From NCBI GenBank assembly GCA_946404405.1, contig CAMJDL010000020.1, positions 1-48,468 on the forward strand: a DNA stretch of 48,468 nucleotides. The letters are read 5' to 3'. A program made the position numbers and the translations under genes. Shown here piece by piece: positions 8,218 to 16,912 of this stretch (positions are counted from its first letter, which is position 1; each line of letters opens with the position of its first letter). This DNA comes from an uncultured Prevotella sp. (GTDB taxonomy: Bacteria; Bacteroidota; Bacteroidia; Bacteroidales; Bacteroidaceae). Below the pieces are notes generated by a model. That model was given only the letters and a program-made list of their open reading frames with translations, searched no databases and was not told where the DNA came from.

Positions 8218-10698
8218 ATGAGGAAACAAAATACTGGAAGCATCTTTGCTTTTGCCCTTCTCTCTGTGTTGCTGATGGCATGCGGAGGCTCTGACCCTGT
8301 AGATGTCAGTGGCGGTATTGTTGGCACGGTATATGATAGCAACAACAATCCGCTTCAAGGAGTTGAAATGACTCTGACGCCATTAGGCAAGACAACCACT
8401 ACTGGGCAGAATGGTACCTATTCTTTCAATGATATTGATGCCGGCTCATATCGAGTTCAGGCACGTAAAAGTGGCTATCAAGAAGATACCAAGTCTGTAA
8501 ACGTCAGTGTTGGTGGAAATGCCACTCTTGATTTTCATCTAAGTCCTGCTGCAGCAAGCCTGCAGTTAAGTCAAGAAACCCTTGATTTTGGTAATGACAA
8601 CACTACATTGACCCTTGACATTAAGAATCCTGGTGCTGCAACACTTAACTGGCAAATCAGCGAAGATGTCTCCTGGCTGCAATGTATTCCGACCTCAGGT
8701 TCGACATCGGCAGGTCAGACGTCATCTGTCATCGTCAATGTGGATCGTACGGGGCTTTCCCGTGGCAACTATTCGCAGACTTTAGCCATTTCGAGCAATG
8801 GCGGCAGTGCCGTGGTAAAAGTAAACGTCAGCGTACAAGGCCTGTTAGTGAATATCTCACCTGAGGAACTGGATTTCGGTCCAACAACCACCTCTATGTC
8901 ATTGACCTTGACCAATACGGGCAGCCAGTCGGTAAGTTATACCCTGACGCCATCGAATAGTTGGATAAAACCATCGAAGACGTCTGGCATGTTTACCTTC
9001 GGCAGTGACGTGATAACGGTGGCTGTTGACCGTGCAGGACTGAACACTGGTGACTATAGCGGTACCTTGAAGCTGACCATTGGTGAAGACAATGTCGATA
9101 TTCCCGTTCGCATGAATGTGCCATCGAAGGAGAAGCCTACGGTAACCATACATAATGTGAGCAATATATCATATAATACAGCCTTGTTTAAAGGTGGCAT
9201 CGTTTCCATCGGAAGTCAGAAAGTCACCAAACATGGTTTTTGCTGGGACACCAAGGAACAACCAGAGGTGGGTAGCGGCTCATCGTGTAATTTGGGCGAC
9301 TGCGCTACAGCCAAGGACTTTGAATATAGTGTCTCGCAATTGAAGTCGGGTACCAAATACTATGTAAGAGCATATGCTGAGAATGCAGAAGGCATCAGCT
9401 ACTCTGGTCAACAAACCTTTGTGACGGAAGAAGAACCGCAGAAACCTGAAGTAGAGACAGGAACAGCCTCCAATATAAAAATCAGTCAGGCAACTATGTC
9501 GGGTAATATCCTGAAAGTGGGCAATGATGCGGGAATTACTCAATACGGTCATGTATGGCACACATCTGCAAACCCCACAACAGCCAATAACAAGACGGAG
9601 CATGGTGCGACTTCCAGTGTCGGCCCATTTACGTCAACGCTGACAGGCCTGAAACCACACACCACCTATCATGTTCGTGCATACGCGACCAATGCCATAG
9701 GTACAGCCTATGGAAACGACGTGACTTTTACTACCGAATACGATGTAGTCAGCATGACTACTGTCAGTGTCACTAATATTACTCACAATCAAGCCACTAC
9801 AGGCGGTTCCATTAGCGATATGGGTGGACATACCATTACAGAGCGAGGCGTATGTTGGAGCACATCCGTCAATCCAACGACATCAGACAGCAAACAGGCA
9901 TCGACGGAGACAACCAGTCGCTACAGTGTCCGCATCAGTGGACTGACAGAACAAACCGATTATCATGTCAGGGCATACGTCATTACCAAGAATGGTGATA
10001 CCTATTATGGTAATGATGTCACGTTCCGTACTACACACGAAATTAAACTGCCCCAGTCTTCCAAGACTACGGTATCGAGCATCACAACGAGTTCAGCTAC
10101 CTTCCGCAGTTCCATAACGAGTGACGGTGATGGTAATATCAGTGATTGCGGCTTCGTATATGGTAAGACGGCAGGTCCGACAGTCGGCAATGCCACAAAG
10201 GTTAGTTGCGGTAAGATGCAGTCTGGTGCTTTCTCTAAAAACATCACAGGACTTAGTGATAATACGACCTATTACGTTCGTTCTTATGTAACTAATGAAG
10301 CTGGTACCAATTATGGTGAGGAAACCAACTTTGCCACTTTAGAGATAGTGCAGCCTACGGTTGGAGAAGTTACCGTGGGCCGCGTAACCTACAAGTCTGT
10401 CAGTCTTACTGCCAAAGTGACATCTTTAGGTAATGGTACACTTACTGATGCAGGATTCGTTTACTCTACATCACCTAATCCAAGTATGAGTAATCATAAA
10501 GCTTCCTGTGGCAAGTCAAACGACCTCTCTACAAAAATATCAACGCTAATGCCTGAAACCAAGTATTATGTTCGTGCATACGCAACTAATGAGAAAGGCA
10601 CAACGCTTGGCAATGAGACTTCTTTCACCACAACCAAAGAACCTACGGGCAATGATGTTGGGTTGGATGACTACGGTGATGACAAGAACTGGGACTAA
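8218..10698 (+). CDS. BACON and fibronectin-like repeat surface lipoprotein
   Basis: 826 residues. A lipoprotein signal (LLSVLLMACGG, Cys22) is followed by a carboxypeptidase-regulatory-like beta domain (about 32-112; GTVYDSNNNPLQGVEMTL), two BACON domains (about 114-206 and 210-305; both with LDFG near the start and G-x-Y-S-x-T/G-L near the end), then five fibronectin-III-like repeats of about 100 residues, each ending in a strand such as YYVRAYATNEKG. The last residues, GLDDYGDDKNWD, form an acidic-aromatic tail that recurs in the next gene. Such architectures are typical of glycan- or mucin-binding surface proteins in Bacteroidota; no catalytic residues are seen. First gene of the operon after the structured leader. 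Confidence 0.88.
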   Translation: MRKQNTGSIFAFALLSVLLMACGGSDPVDVSGGIVGTVYDSNNNPLQGVEMTLTPLGKTTTTGQNGTYSFNDIDAGSYRVQARKSGYQEDTKSVNVSVGGNATLDFHLSPAAASLQLSQETLDFGNDNTTLTLDIKNPGAATLNWQISEDVSWLQCIPTSGSTSAGQTSSVIVNVDRTGLSRGNYSQTLAISSNGGSAVVKVNVSVQGLLVNISPEELDFGPTTTSMSLTLTNTGSQSVSYTLTPSNSWIKPSKTSGMFTFGSDVITVAVDRAGLNTGDYSGTLKLTIGEDNVDIPVRMNVPSKEKPTVTIHNVSNISYNTALFKGGIVSIGSQKVTKHGFCWDTKEQPEVGSGSSCNLGDCATAKDFEYSVSQLKSGTKYYVRAYAENAEGISYSGQQTFVTEEEPQKPEVETGTASNIKISQATMSGNILKVGNDAGITQYGHVWHTSANPTTANNKTEHGATSSVGPFTSTLTGLKPHTTYHVRAYATNAIGTAYGNDVTFTTEYDVVSMTTVSVTNITHNQATTGGSISDMGGHTITERGVCWSTSVNPTTSDSKQASTETTSRYSVRISGLTEQTDYHVRAYVITKNGDTYYGNDVTFRTTHEIKLPQSSKTTVSSITTSSATFRSSITSDGDGNISDCGFVYGKTAGPTVGNATKVSCGKMQSGAFSKNITGLSDNTTYYVRSYVTNEAGTNYGEETNFATLEIVQPTVGEVTVGRVTYKSVSLTAKVTSLGNGTLTDAGFVYSTSPNPSMSNHKASCGKSNDLSTKISTLMPETKYYVRAYATNEKGTTLGNETSFTTTKEPTGNDVGLDDYGDDKNWD

Positions 10699-10719
10699 CA
10701 CAATAAAAATAGAGGCTAT

Positions 10720-12138
10720 ATGAAAAAGGACTTCTTATATAATATAATAGGAATTGCATTGACCGTTATGGCTTCGGCTTGTTCTAACGATCAGGAGCCA
10801 ATTGCTGAATTGGAACAGGAACATGCTTGCACTTATATTCTGAAGATGGATGTTCAGATTAACGATTTCGAGCAAAGCATAACACGTTCAGCATACGAGT
10901 GGACTGACGGGACTCAACTCTATTTGCAGTTTATGGTTGGAACTAATCGCATACAGGGAACAGCCAAGTACAGTAAGACTGCAGACCAATGGACCATTAC
11001 CACCAGTCAGTCTATTGCAGCCGATACGGATGGCGACTGTGAGGCCTATTACTTTGTAAATGCCAGCGGTACATCGTCGCAGGCTGTTACATTGACAGCA
11101 TATTCTTCCATCTATCAGGACTTAGAGGGTAGTTTTACCTTTACTGAGGATCAGGTGATGTCGGTAAAACTGCAATTGTCTCCTCGTACGGGTCGTGTCC
11201 GTTTTAAGGGTAAGGCTTCTGCTAAATTTGGTGTTACAGGACTGACTTACAATACTGGCTACAATCTCAGTACCAATACATTCACGACCAGCAGCAATAA
11301 AATTTCCTCGTCGTTCGATAAGGAGGGGGACACAGGCTACTTCTATGTTACGTTTACCGATGCTGCCAATCGACAGTTGACAGTAGACGGGACAGGTAAA
11401 GGCGCTTTTGTTCGCAGTTTTGGTGAAGGTGTGCTTGCTGTAGGACAAAGTGGATATATCACGCTTCCGCATGCTGACAATATGCCTGCAGGATGGACGC
11501 TAATCAATACTGATAATCAGAAAGAGATCATTTTGCCGACAGTATCTGAAGTCATCGTTTCTAAGTTGCGCAGCCATTTTGCTACGGCAACTGCCAATGT
11601 TCCCAGTTTGGGCAATGGTACACTGAGCGAAGTGGGCTTCATTTATTCAACTAACAGTAATCCTTCTGTTACGAATGGAACAAAAGTGGCTTGTGGAAAG
11701 ACGGTCGCTATAGAAGCTCGTCTGGCTTCACTGACAGCAAAGACTACATATTATATTAAGGCATACGCTATCAATGAGCGAGGTACAGCCTTTGGTGACA
11801 TAGTCCTGTTTACTACACTCTCTGAGGAAGAAGACGGGACAGGTATGGGGCGTGAAGACTACGGAGAGGATGAGGATTTGAATGGAGATTCGTCAAGTGA
11901 AGGCACGATTACCAAAGAAGGTTTCGGTGACGACGAAGATCTTAATAATACTTCGTCGAGTAGTGGTACTATCAATAAGGATGGCTATGGCAACGACGAA
12001 GATTTGAACAATACTTCATCGAGTAGTGGTACTATCAATAAGGATGGCTATGGTAACGACGAAGATTTAAACAATACTTCCTCGAGCAATGGTTCCATCG
12101 ATAAAAGTGGTTTTGAAAACGATGAAAATTGGAATTAA
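10720..12138 (+). CDS. Fimbrillin-like lipoprotein with repeated acidic C-terminal motif
   Basis: 472 residues, 21 bases after the previous gene. Lipobox VMASAC (Cys21). Residues 30-260 resemble fimbrillin-like adhesin domains (SITRSAYEWTDGTQLYLQF), and the same region is clearly related to the N-terminus of the next gene. One fibronectin-like repeat (about 270-367) is close to the last repeat of the preceding gene (both share SLGNGTL and AYA-NE-GT). The C-terminus has five copies of an acidic motif such as GYGNDEDLN, joined by 12-residue Ser/Thr/Gly linkers with a 21-residue period. No catalytic site is seen; surface adhesin or matrix protein is the best guess. Confidence 0.85.
   Translation: MKKDFLYNIIGIALTVMASACSNDQEPIAELEQEHACTYILKMDVQINDFEQSITRSAYEWTDGTQLYLQFMVGTNRIQGTAKYSKTADQWTITTSQSIAADTDGDCEAYYFVNASGTSSQAVTLTAYSSIYQDLEGSFTFTEDQVMSVKLQLSPRTGRVRFKGKASAKFGVTGLTYNTGYNLSTNTFTTSSNKISSSFDKEGDTGYFYVTFTDAANRQLTVDGTGKGAFVRSFGEGVLAVGQSGYITLPHADNMPAGWTLINTDNQKEIILPTVSEVIVSKLRSHFATATANVPSLGNGTLSEVGFIYSTNSNPSVTNGTKVACGKTVAIEARLASLTAKTTYYIKAYAINERGTAFGDIVLFTTLSEEEDGTGMGREDYGEDEDLNGDSSSEGTITKEGFGDDEDLNNTSSSSGTINKDGYGNDEDLNNTSSSSGTINKDGYGNDEDLNNTSSSNGSIDKSGFENDENWN
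11857..12138 (+). repeat. 63-bp in-frame tandem repeats
   Basis: The 3' end of the fimbrillin-like gene contains about four 63-bp units encoding 21 residues each (pattern G-Y/F-G-N/D-D-E-D-L-N followed by a Ser-rich linker and GTINKD). The two middle copies are almost identical in DNA, which suggests recent duplication and likely copy-number variation. The final unit is degenerate and ends in DENWN. Confidence 0.85.
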
Positions 12139-12169
12139 AAATGTAATAACAAATAAAAAACAAAGCACT

Positions 12170-13615
12170 ATGAAAAAATTAATGTATTTCGCGTCATTCG
12201 TAGTAATGGCCTTGATGTCAGTCTCATGTTCTAATGAAGAGATTGACAATGTCGCTCCTCCGACTAATGAACGGGTGGCTTATTCTGCAGTTATGCAGTT
12301 TACTGGCAGTAAACCTTCATATGATGATGAGGGAATCACTCGTGGCGCTACGGATAGTTGGGCTGATGGGTCAAAGGTATATCTACAATTGTTGGTAGGA
12401 ACGGAACGTGTTGACGGTGTAGCTACCTATAATTCTTCTAATCAAGAATGGACGGTTGAGTATTTTGGCGCTCTAACAGCTACGAATGATGGAAAGTGCG
12501 AGGCCTACTATTTTGAGAATGCAGGAGCTGCTGATTACAAGTCTGTTACGTTAACAAGTGCATCTGCTATTTTTGCAGATAAGTCAGCCACCTATTCATT
12601 TGAGGACAATACTTTAAAGGTGACTGCGAATCTTAAACCTATGACAGGACGTATTCGCATGAAAGGTGATGCAAACCAAACGTTCTATGTTGATGGAGTT
12701 AGTAGTTATATGAAATATTCTATTACAGAGAATTCCTTCAGTTCTGAAAAGAAAGTAATAACAGGGACAACTGCAAAAGGCGGATATTCCAGTTATATAT
12801 ATGGTTTCTTTGGTGATGAAGACAATAAAGAAATTATTTTTGACGATAAAGAAAACAATTTAGGATATACGAAAGTACTTGGAGCCAATGCACTAGCGGT
12901 CGGCAAAAGTGGATATTTAAACATTCCAACATTGAATAACAGAAGCGGATGGAGTTTGCTTGCTGAGAAGGAGTTTAATGTCGGATCTGTTAGTTTTAAG
13001 ATGATTCGTGTCATTTGTGGAACATATATGATGTGGAACCAATATTCTGTTACACTTTCAAGAAATTATTTCATGGGAGAAACTGAAGTAACTCAGGCTC
13101 TTTGGAACGCAGTCATGAACTCAAATCCATCAAGCATAAAAGGAGATAATTTGCCAGTTAACAATGTTTCATGGAATGATTGTATTTCATTTATTGAAAA
13201 ATTGAACGCTAAAACAGGAGGAAACTTTCGGATGCCGACTGAAGCCGAGTGGGAATTTGCTGCTAAAGGAGCAAATAAGTCATCTGGTTACAAGTATTGT
13301 GGAAGTAATACCGTTGATGAAGTGGCGTGGTATAGTAGCAATAGTAGTTCTACAATTCATGAAGTAAAATCCAAAAAGCCCAATGAGATACAAATCTATG
13401 ACATGAGTGGCAATGTGAATGAATTCTGTCAAGATGGTAGACATGATCTGTTTGCTGGTACGGATCCTGTTGGTGGCCTTAATGATAGTTATAAAATATA
13501 TCGAGGTGGGGCATATAGTGATGGCGAATCTTATCAGAGGATTTGTAACTATAGAGGCAATTATTATTCGAGTAGTACATCAAATACAATGGGACTACGA
13601 TTGGCCTCATATTAA
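12170..13615 (+). CDS. Fimbrillin-like lipoprotein with C-terminal FGE-sulfatase-like domain
   Basis: 481 residues from the ATG at 12170, which gives a proper lipoprotein signal (VVMALMSVSC, Cys20); an earlier ATG at 12089 overlaps the preceding gene and is unlikely. Residues 25-270 are related to the preceding fimbrillin-like protein (shared CEAYYFENA and TGRIRMKGD). Residues 285-481 form a formylglycine-generating-enzyme-like domain: GETEVTQALWNAVM, LPVNNVSWNDCISFIEKLN, FRMPTEAEWEFAAKG, YDMSGNVNEFCQDG, YRGGAY and GLRLASY. This fold is also used for binding without catalysis. I do not see the paired active-site cysteines of true enzymes, so a structural or binding role is favoured. DNA is more A+T-rich than in the neighbours. 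Confidence 0.86.
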   Translation: MKKLMYFASFVVMALMSVSCSNEEIDNVAPPTNERVAYSAVMQFTGSKPSYDDEGITRGATDSWADGSKVYLQLLVGTERVDGVATYNSSNQEWTVEYFGALTATNDGKCEAYYFENAGAADYKSVTLTSASAIFADKSATYSFEDNTLKVTANLKPMTGRIRMKGDANQTFYVDGVSSYMKYSITENSFSSEKKVITGTTAKGGYSSYIYGFFGDEDNKEIIFDDKENNLGYTKVLGANALAVGKSGYLNIPTLNNRSGWSLLAEKEFNVGSVSFKMIRVICGTYMMWNQYSVTLSRNYFMGETEVTQALWNAVMNSNPSSIKGDNLPVNNVSWNDCISFIEKLNAKTGGNFRMPTEAEWEFAAKGANKSSGYKYCGSNTVDEVAWYSSNSSSTIHEVKSKKPNEIQIYDMSGNVNEFCQDGRHDLFAGTDPVGGLNDSYKIYRGGAYSDGESYQRICNYRGNYYSSSTSNTMGLRLASY

Positions 13616-13623
13616 ATTAAAAA

Positions 13624-13643
13624 AAGGCTCATCATAGAGCCTT
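13624..13643. terminator. Hairpin after the FGE-like gene
   Basis: AAGGCTC-atcata-GAGCCTT forms a perfect 7-bp stem nine bases after the stop codon. The A run is on the 5' side and no T run follows on the plus strand, so termination may be partial. It splits the operon into an upstream three-gene and a downstream four-gene part. Confidence 0.5.
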
Positions 13644-13725
13644 GGCTGTAATTTACCGCTATGATGTTTCTTTCATGTTATAGAATAATAATAAACAACA
13701 ATAAATTAATTTAAACAGTACAATT

Positions 13726-14400
13726 ATGAAAAAGAACTTTTTAGTAATGGCATTCGGCATGGCAGCCATGCTGGTGACCTCGTGTGGTGGCGGAACTACC
13801 AAAAGTGTAGTTGATAACAGTTATTATAATAATCCACAACCGTATCAACGGCAAACTCAGCCTCAAGCTAAACCTACACTTCCAGAACGAGTGGCTGAGA
13901 TTAAGGCAAGCCATGTTGAGAAAGCGGCAAGCGAGGTAAAAAACGGATGTTTTCGAGGTTATGGTTTAGCAAACGACTATGATCAAGGTGATGCACGTAA
14001 AGATGCTCTTCGTTATGCCCAAACTGAGATAGCAGAATTGTTGGAGAGAGCTATTGAAGGAACAACTGATGAATTCCGTAAAAAAGGTAATAGTTTGTCT
14101 GGAAAGAAATTCAATGAAAAGAAATTGGAAGAGCATATTCAAACGAGTGTTGCAGAAGTTATACGCAATTGCCGTGTAGTTGATTATCAGGCTTATAAAC
14201 TTTCTGATGGAACCATTGACTACGAAATCTGTGTTGAGATGAGCAAGCCTGCAGAAAAAGTCGTAGAGGAAGTTTACGATGGTATTAAGCGAGAAGAAAT
14301 ATTTGAAATTGATTTCGATCGTGATGAATATGTGAAAAAGAATATGGAACGTATACAAGAAAATCATAAGATAATTAATGAGAAAAGAAAACAAAAGTAA
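13726..14400 (+). CDS. LPP20-like lipoprotein
   Basis: 224 residues. Lipobox MLVTSC (Cys20), then a proline/glutamine-rich linker to about residue 55. The main domain (about 60-190) has the pattern of the LPP20 lipoprotein family: CFRGYGLANDYDQGDARKDA, then a helix rich in Ala, Glu and Leu, and EVIRNCRVVDYQAYKLSDGT ahead of YEICVEM. The function of that family is poorly known; it is often part of envelope complexes. The highly charged C-terminus ends KIINEKRKQK. Its 3' end overlaps the next gene by 23 bases. It lies 82 bases after a hairpin. Confidence 0.7.
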   Translation: MKKNFLVMAFGMAAMLVTSCGGGTTKSVVDNSYYNNPQPYQRQTQPQAKPTLPERVAEIKASHVEKAASEVKNGCFRGYGLANDYDQGDARKDALRYAQTEIAELLERAIEGTTDEFRKKGNSLSGKKFNEKKLEEHIQTSVAEVIRNCRVVDYQAYKLSDGTIDYEICVEMSKPAEKVVEEVYDGIKREEIFEIDFDRDEYVKKNMERIQENHKIINEKRKQK

Positions 14401-15244
14401 AAGGGGGCTAATCGTCGCTCTTTTGTTGACAATTACAGTCGCTGTAATTGCTCAAAAGCCCAAATGGGTTGGGAATACTCCACAAGAACTTAATTATACT
14501 TATAAGTTCGTCGAAGTTGTTTCTCATGGCAGTGGTCTAGATGGAGCCAGAGTCTCTGCTATAGGTCAGTTGGCAGATAACGAACAACTGCAAGATGGCA
14601 TACGTGTCTATCGAAAGACCAAGGAAACAGAAACCATTGATAAGCGGCGTATCAATAATGGACCATTGCAGAAGACCAAGAATCAGCACATCGTAGTGGA
14701 AACTACCATTGATGGTGAGAAGTATAACTTGCAGGCAAACCGTATTGACGAATGGGGTGGGTACAAGAATGGGACTTATGAATTGCATACACTTTATCAA
14801 GTTGCAACTTGTGAAGATCCCGTTTTTGATCGCACTTACCTGACTACAAACTACGGTGCAACACCCGTTGCCATGTCCATTATCCCAGGCTTAGGTCAGT
14901 GGTATAAGGGTTGCAAGGTAAAGGGCATCTGCATGTTTGGTGCCACAGCTGCTGCCGTGGCAGGTATTATCATCTGTAATAATGAGGCCAACACGGCTGA
15001 GAAGAATATCAAGTTGGAACCTAAGTATGCTAAGCATTATGAGGATAAGAAATCGAACTGGGAAACAGGTCGTAACATCTGTATTGGTGCCGCTGCAGCC
15101 ATATGGATTTACAACATGATTGATGCTGCTGTCGCCAAAGGTGCCCGTCGTGTGGAGGTAAAGCCCGCAGGACGTAGTTACGTTAGCTTAACTCCTGCAT
15201 TAAACACCGACTATGCAGGATTCTCACTATCATTTAATTTTTAA
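14378..15244 (+). CDS. Membrane-associated protein, DUF5683-like C-terminus
   Basis: 288 residues. A hydrophobic signal segment (GLIVALLLTITVAVIAQ) is followed by a soluble region of about 130 residues. Two hydrophobic segments follow, starting with SIIPGLGQWYKGCKVKGICM and then ICIGAAAAIWIYNMIDAAVA. The PGLGQ-W/Y-KG-KGI and YNMIDA pattern resembles small membrane proteins annotated as DUF5683 in Bacteroidota. The last residues (GFSLSFNF) look like a terminal beta strand. The start overlaps the LPP20-like gene by 23 bases, implying translational coupling, so these two probably work together at the envelope. Confidence 0.65.
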   Translation: MRKENKSKRGLIVALLLTITVAVIAQKPKWVGNTPQELNYTYKFVEVVSHGSGLDGARVSAIGQLADNEQLQDGIRVYRKTKETETIDKRRINNGPLQKTKNQHIVVETTIDGEKYNLQANRIDEWGGYKNGTYELHTLYQVATCEDPVFDRTYLTTNYGATPVAMSIIPGLGQWYKGCKVKGICMFGATAAAVAGIIICNNEANTAEKNIKLEPKYAKHYEDKKSNWETGRNICIGAAAAIWIYNMIDAAVAKGARRVEVKPAGRSYVSLTPALNTDYAGFSLSFNF

Positions 15245-15268
15245 GAATAAGAAATATATAATCAAGAA

Positions 15269-16912
15269 ATGAAAAAGATTCTGTTCTCGCTGTGCTTCTT
15301 TAGCAGCATGATATTTTTTTTAAATAGTTGTGGGAAAAGCGATGCGGTCGATAATAGTGGTACTATTAGTGGCTTTGTAACTGACATCACTAATGCCAAT
15401 GCTCCCATTGCAGGGGCTACAGTTACACTGAGTTCGAAAGGACTGTCACAAACGACGGGAAGTGATGGTCGTTATCAGTTCTCTGATGTTGATCCAGGAA
15501 GCTACACACTTCAGGCTATAGCTAACCGTTATCAGCCCACGACAAAGCAGGTTACTGTCGGGGTGAATCAGAATGTTACTTGCGATTTTCAGTTGTCTGC
15601 TGGTGCAGTAAGTGTGGACATTTCACCTGTTATACTGAACTTTGGTACTTCTGCTGAGCAGTTGTCTTTTACCATTGCCAACAATAGCACTGGAACATTG
15701 AATTATAACATTTCAAATATTCCTAACTTTGTACAGGTTTCTCCCTCAACGGGCTCTGTTGCGGCTCGTGGTAAGCAGGCCGTAACGGTGAGCGTTATCA
15801 ATCGCGCCAGCATTACTGCTCCGCGAAACGGACAGATGACGGTAAATATCGGCAGTGATTCCTATACAATCAGCATCAGTGTGGAACCTTATCAGCCCGA
15901 AACTGTTAATGTAGATATCAATCCTACAACACTTTCTTTTGACAAGAATACTGAGCAATTGAAGTTTACGATGTCCAGTAACTACAGTCGAGATTTGGAC
16001 TTCACAATTAGCAACAATTTGGACATCCTAACTATAACACCAACGAGTGGGACACTTGCCGCCCGTGGACAGACAGAAGTAAGTGTAACCGTTAATGACC
16101 GTAAGAATGTCACAACAGACCGTAATGGTACAATATCCATCAGTATGGGCGGCAATAACTATGTAGTTAATGTCAGTGTGGCAAAATACGAAGAAGGTGG
16201 CTCGCAACCTGTAGATACAGAGGTGAAGAATGGCCTATTTGCTTATTTTACCTTTGAGAATACGACTAAAGACGTAACGGAGCAAGAGCTGAATGGCGTT
16301 GGTATTGGAACGTCTTTTGTTGACAGTTATAATGGAACCCAAGCGCTAAATATTCCTGCACTATCGTCAGCAATGCTCTCTATTCCTAATAGTCTAGTAG
16401 ACCAACGACAGATGTCTGTTTCATTCTGGGTAAAGGATATCTATGACGGACATATTTTCCATGCCGTTCGTAATTACGACAATAAGCCCGCATTCTTGTT
16501 GGCTATGGAAAATGGCATGCTGAAGTTCGTAGTTACTCGCTATGACATTGGTTATCAATGGGCAAACCGTCCGAGTTTCACTCATGGTTCTTTAAGTGGA
16601 TGGCACATGATAACTTTGGTATCCGATTTTAATTCTACTACTTACGCTAAAATTACGACAAGACTCTATGTAGACGGTGTGTTTGTTGATACTGTAACAG
16701 AGGATGATAATCCATTTTCGGAAGGTGAAACAGGATCTAACAAGAACTATGATGCTTGCATGAAGTTTGTGTTAGGAGGAGAATTGAACGAAAGTTACTC
16801 TCCCAAACTGTCTGCAACAAAACTTATTGTTGACAATATACGTTTCTATCGTTCACGCATGCTAAGTGCAGAGGAAGTCAAGACCATCTATAATGCTGAG
16901 AAAAAAAAATAA
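15269..16912 (+). CDS. BACON-LamG surface lipoprotein
   Basis: 547 residues. Lipobox FFLNSC (Cys21). A carboxypeptidase-regulatory-like domain (about 32-112; PIAGATVTLSSKGLSQTTGS) is followed by two BACON domains (about 114-208 and 214-308, both with ATGSxAARG-type turns) and a concanavalin-A/LamG-like domain (about 320-545; YFTFENTTKDVTEQELNGVG, then MSVSFWVKD and LYVDGVFVDT, ending with the typical AEEVKTIYN). LamG folds often bind glycans. The N-terminal half has the same plan as the first gene of the operon. Its stop is directly followed by the start of the next gene. Confidence 0.86.
   Translation: MKKILFSLCFFSSMIFFLNSCGKSDAVDNSGTISGFVTDITNANAPIAGATVTLSSKGLSQTTGSDGRYQFSDVDPGSYTLQAIANRYQPTTKQVTVGVNQNVTCDFQLSAGAVSVDISPVILNFGTSAEQLSFTIANNSTGTLNYNISNIPNFVQVSPSTGSVAARGKQAVTVSVINRASITAPRNGQMTVNIGSDSYTISISVEPYQPETVNVDINPTTLSFDKNTEQLKFTMSSNYSRDLDFTISNNLDILTITPTSGTLAARGQTEVSVTVNDRKNVTTDRNGTISISMGGNNYVVNVSVAKYEEGGSQPVDTEVKNGLFAYFTFENTTKDVTEQELNGVGIGTSFVDSYNGTQALNIPALSSAMLSIPNSLVDQRQMSVSFWVKDIYDGHIFHAVRNYDNKPAFLLAMENGMLKFVVTRYDIGYQWANRPSFTHGSLSGWHMITLVSDFNSTTYAKITTRLYVDGVFVDTVTEDDNPFSEGETGSNKNYDACMKFVLGGELNESYSPKLSATKLIVDNIRFYRSRMLSAEEVKTIYNAEKKK

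Noticed and set aside
12089..12169. Upstream in-frame start for the FGE-like lipoprotein
   Set aside because: It would overlap the preceding gene and bury the lipoprotein signal behind 27 residues; the ATG at 12170 gives a normal signal.
13440..13615. Possible diversity-generating retroelement variable region in the FGE-like C-terminus
   Set aside because: The fold is right for such targets, but the 3' end is not enriched in AAC/AAT codons, and no reverse transcriptase or template repeat was seen downstream.
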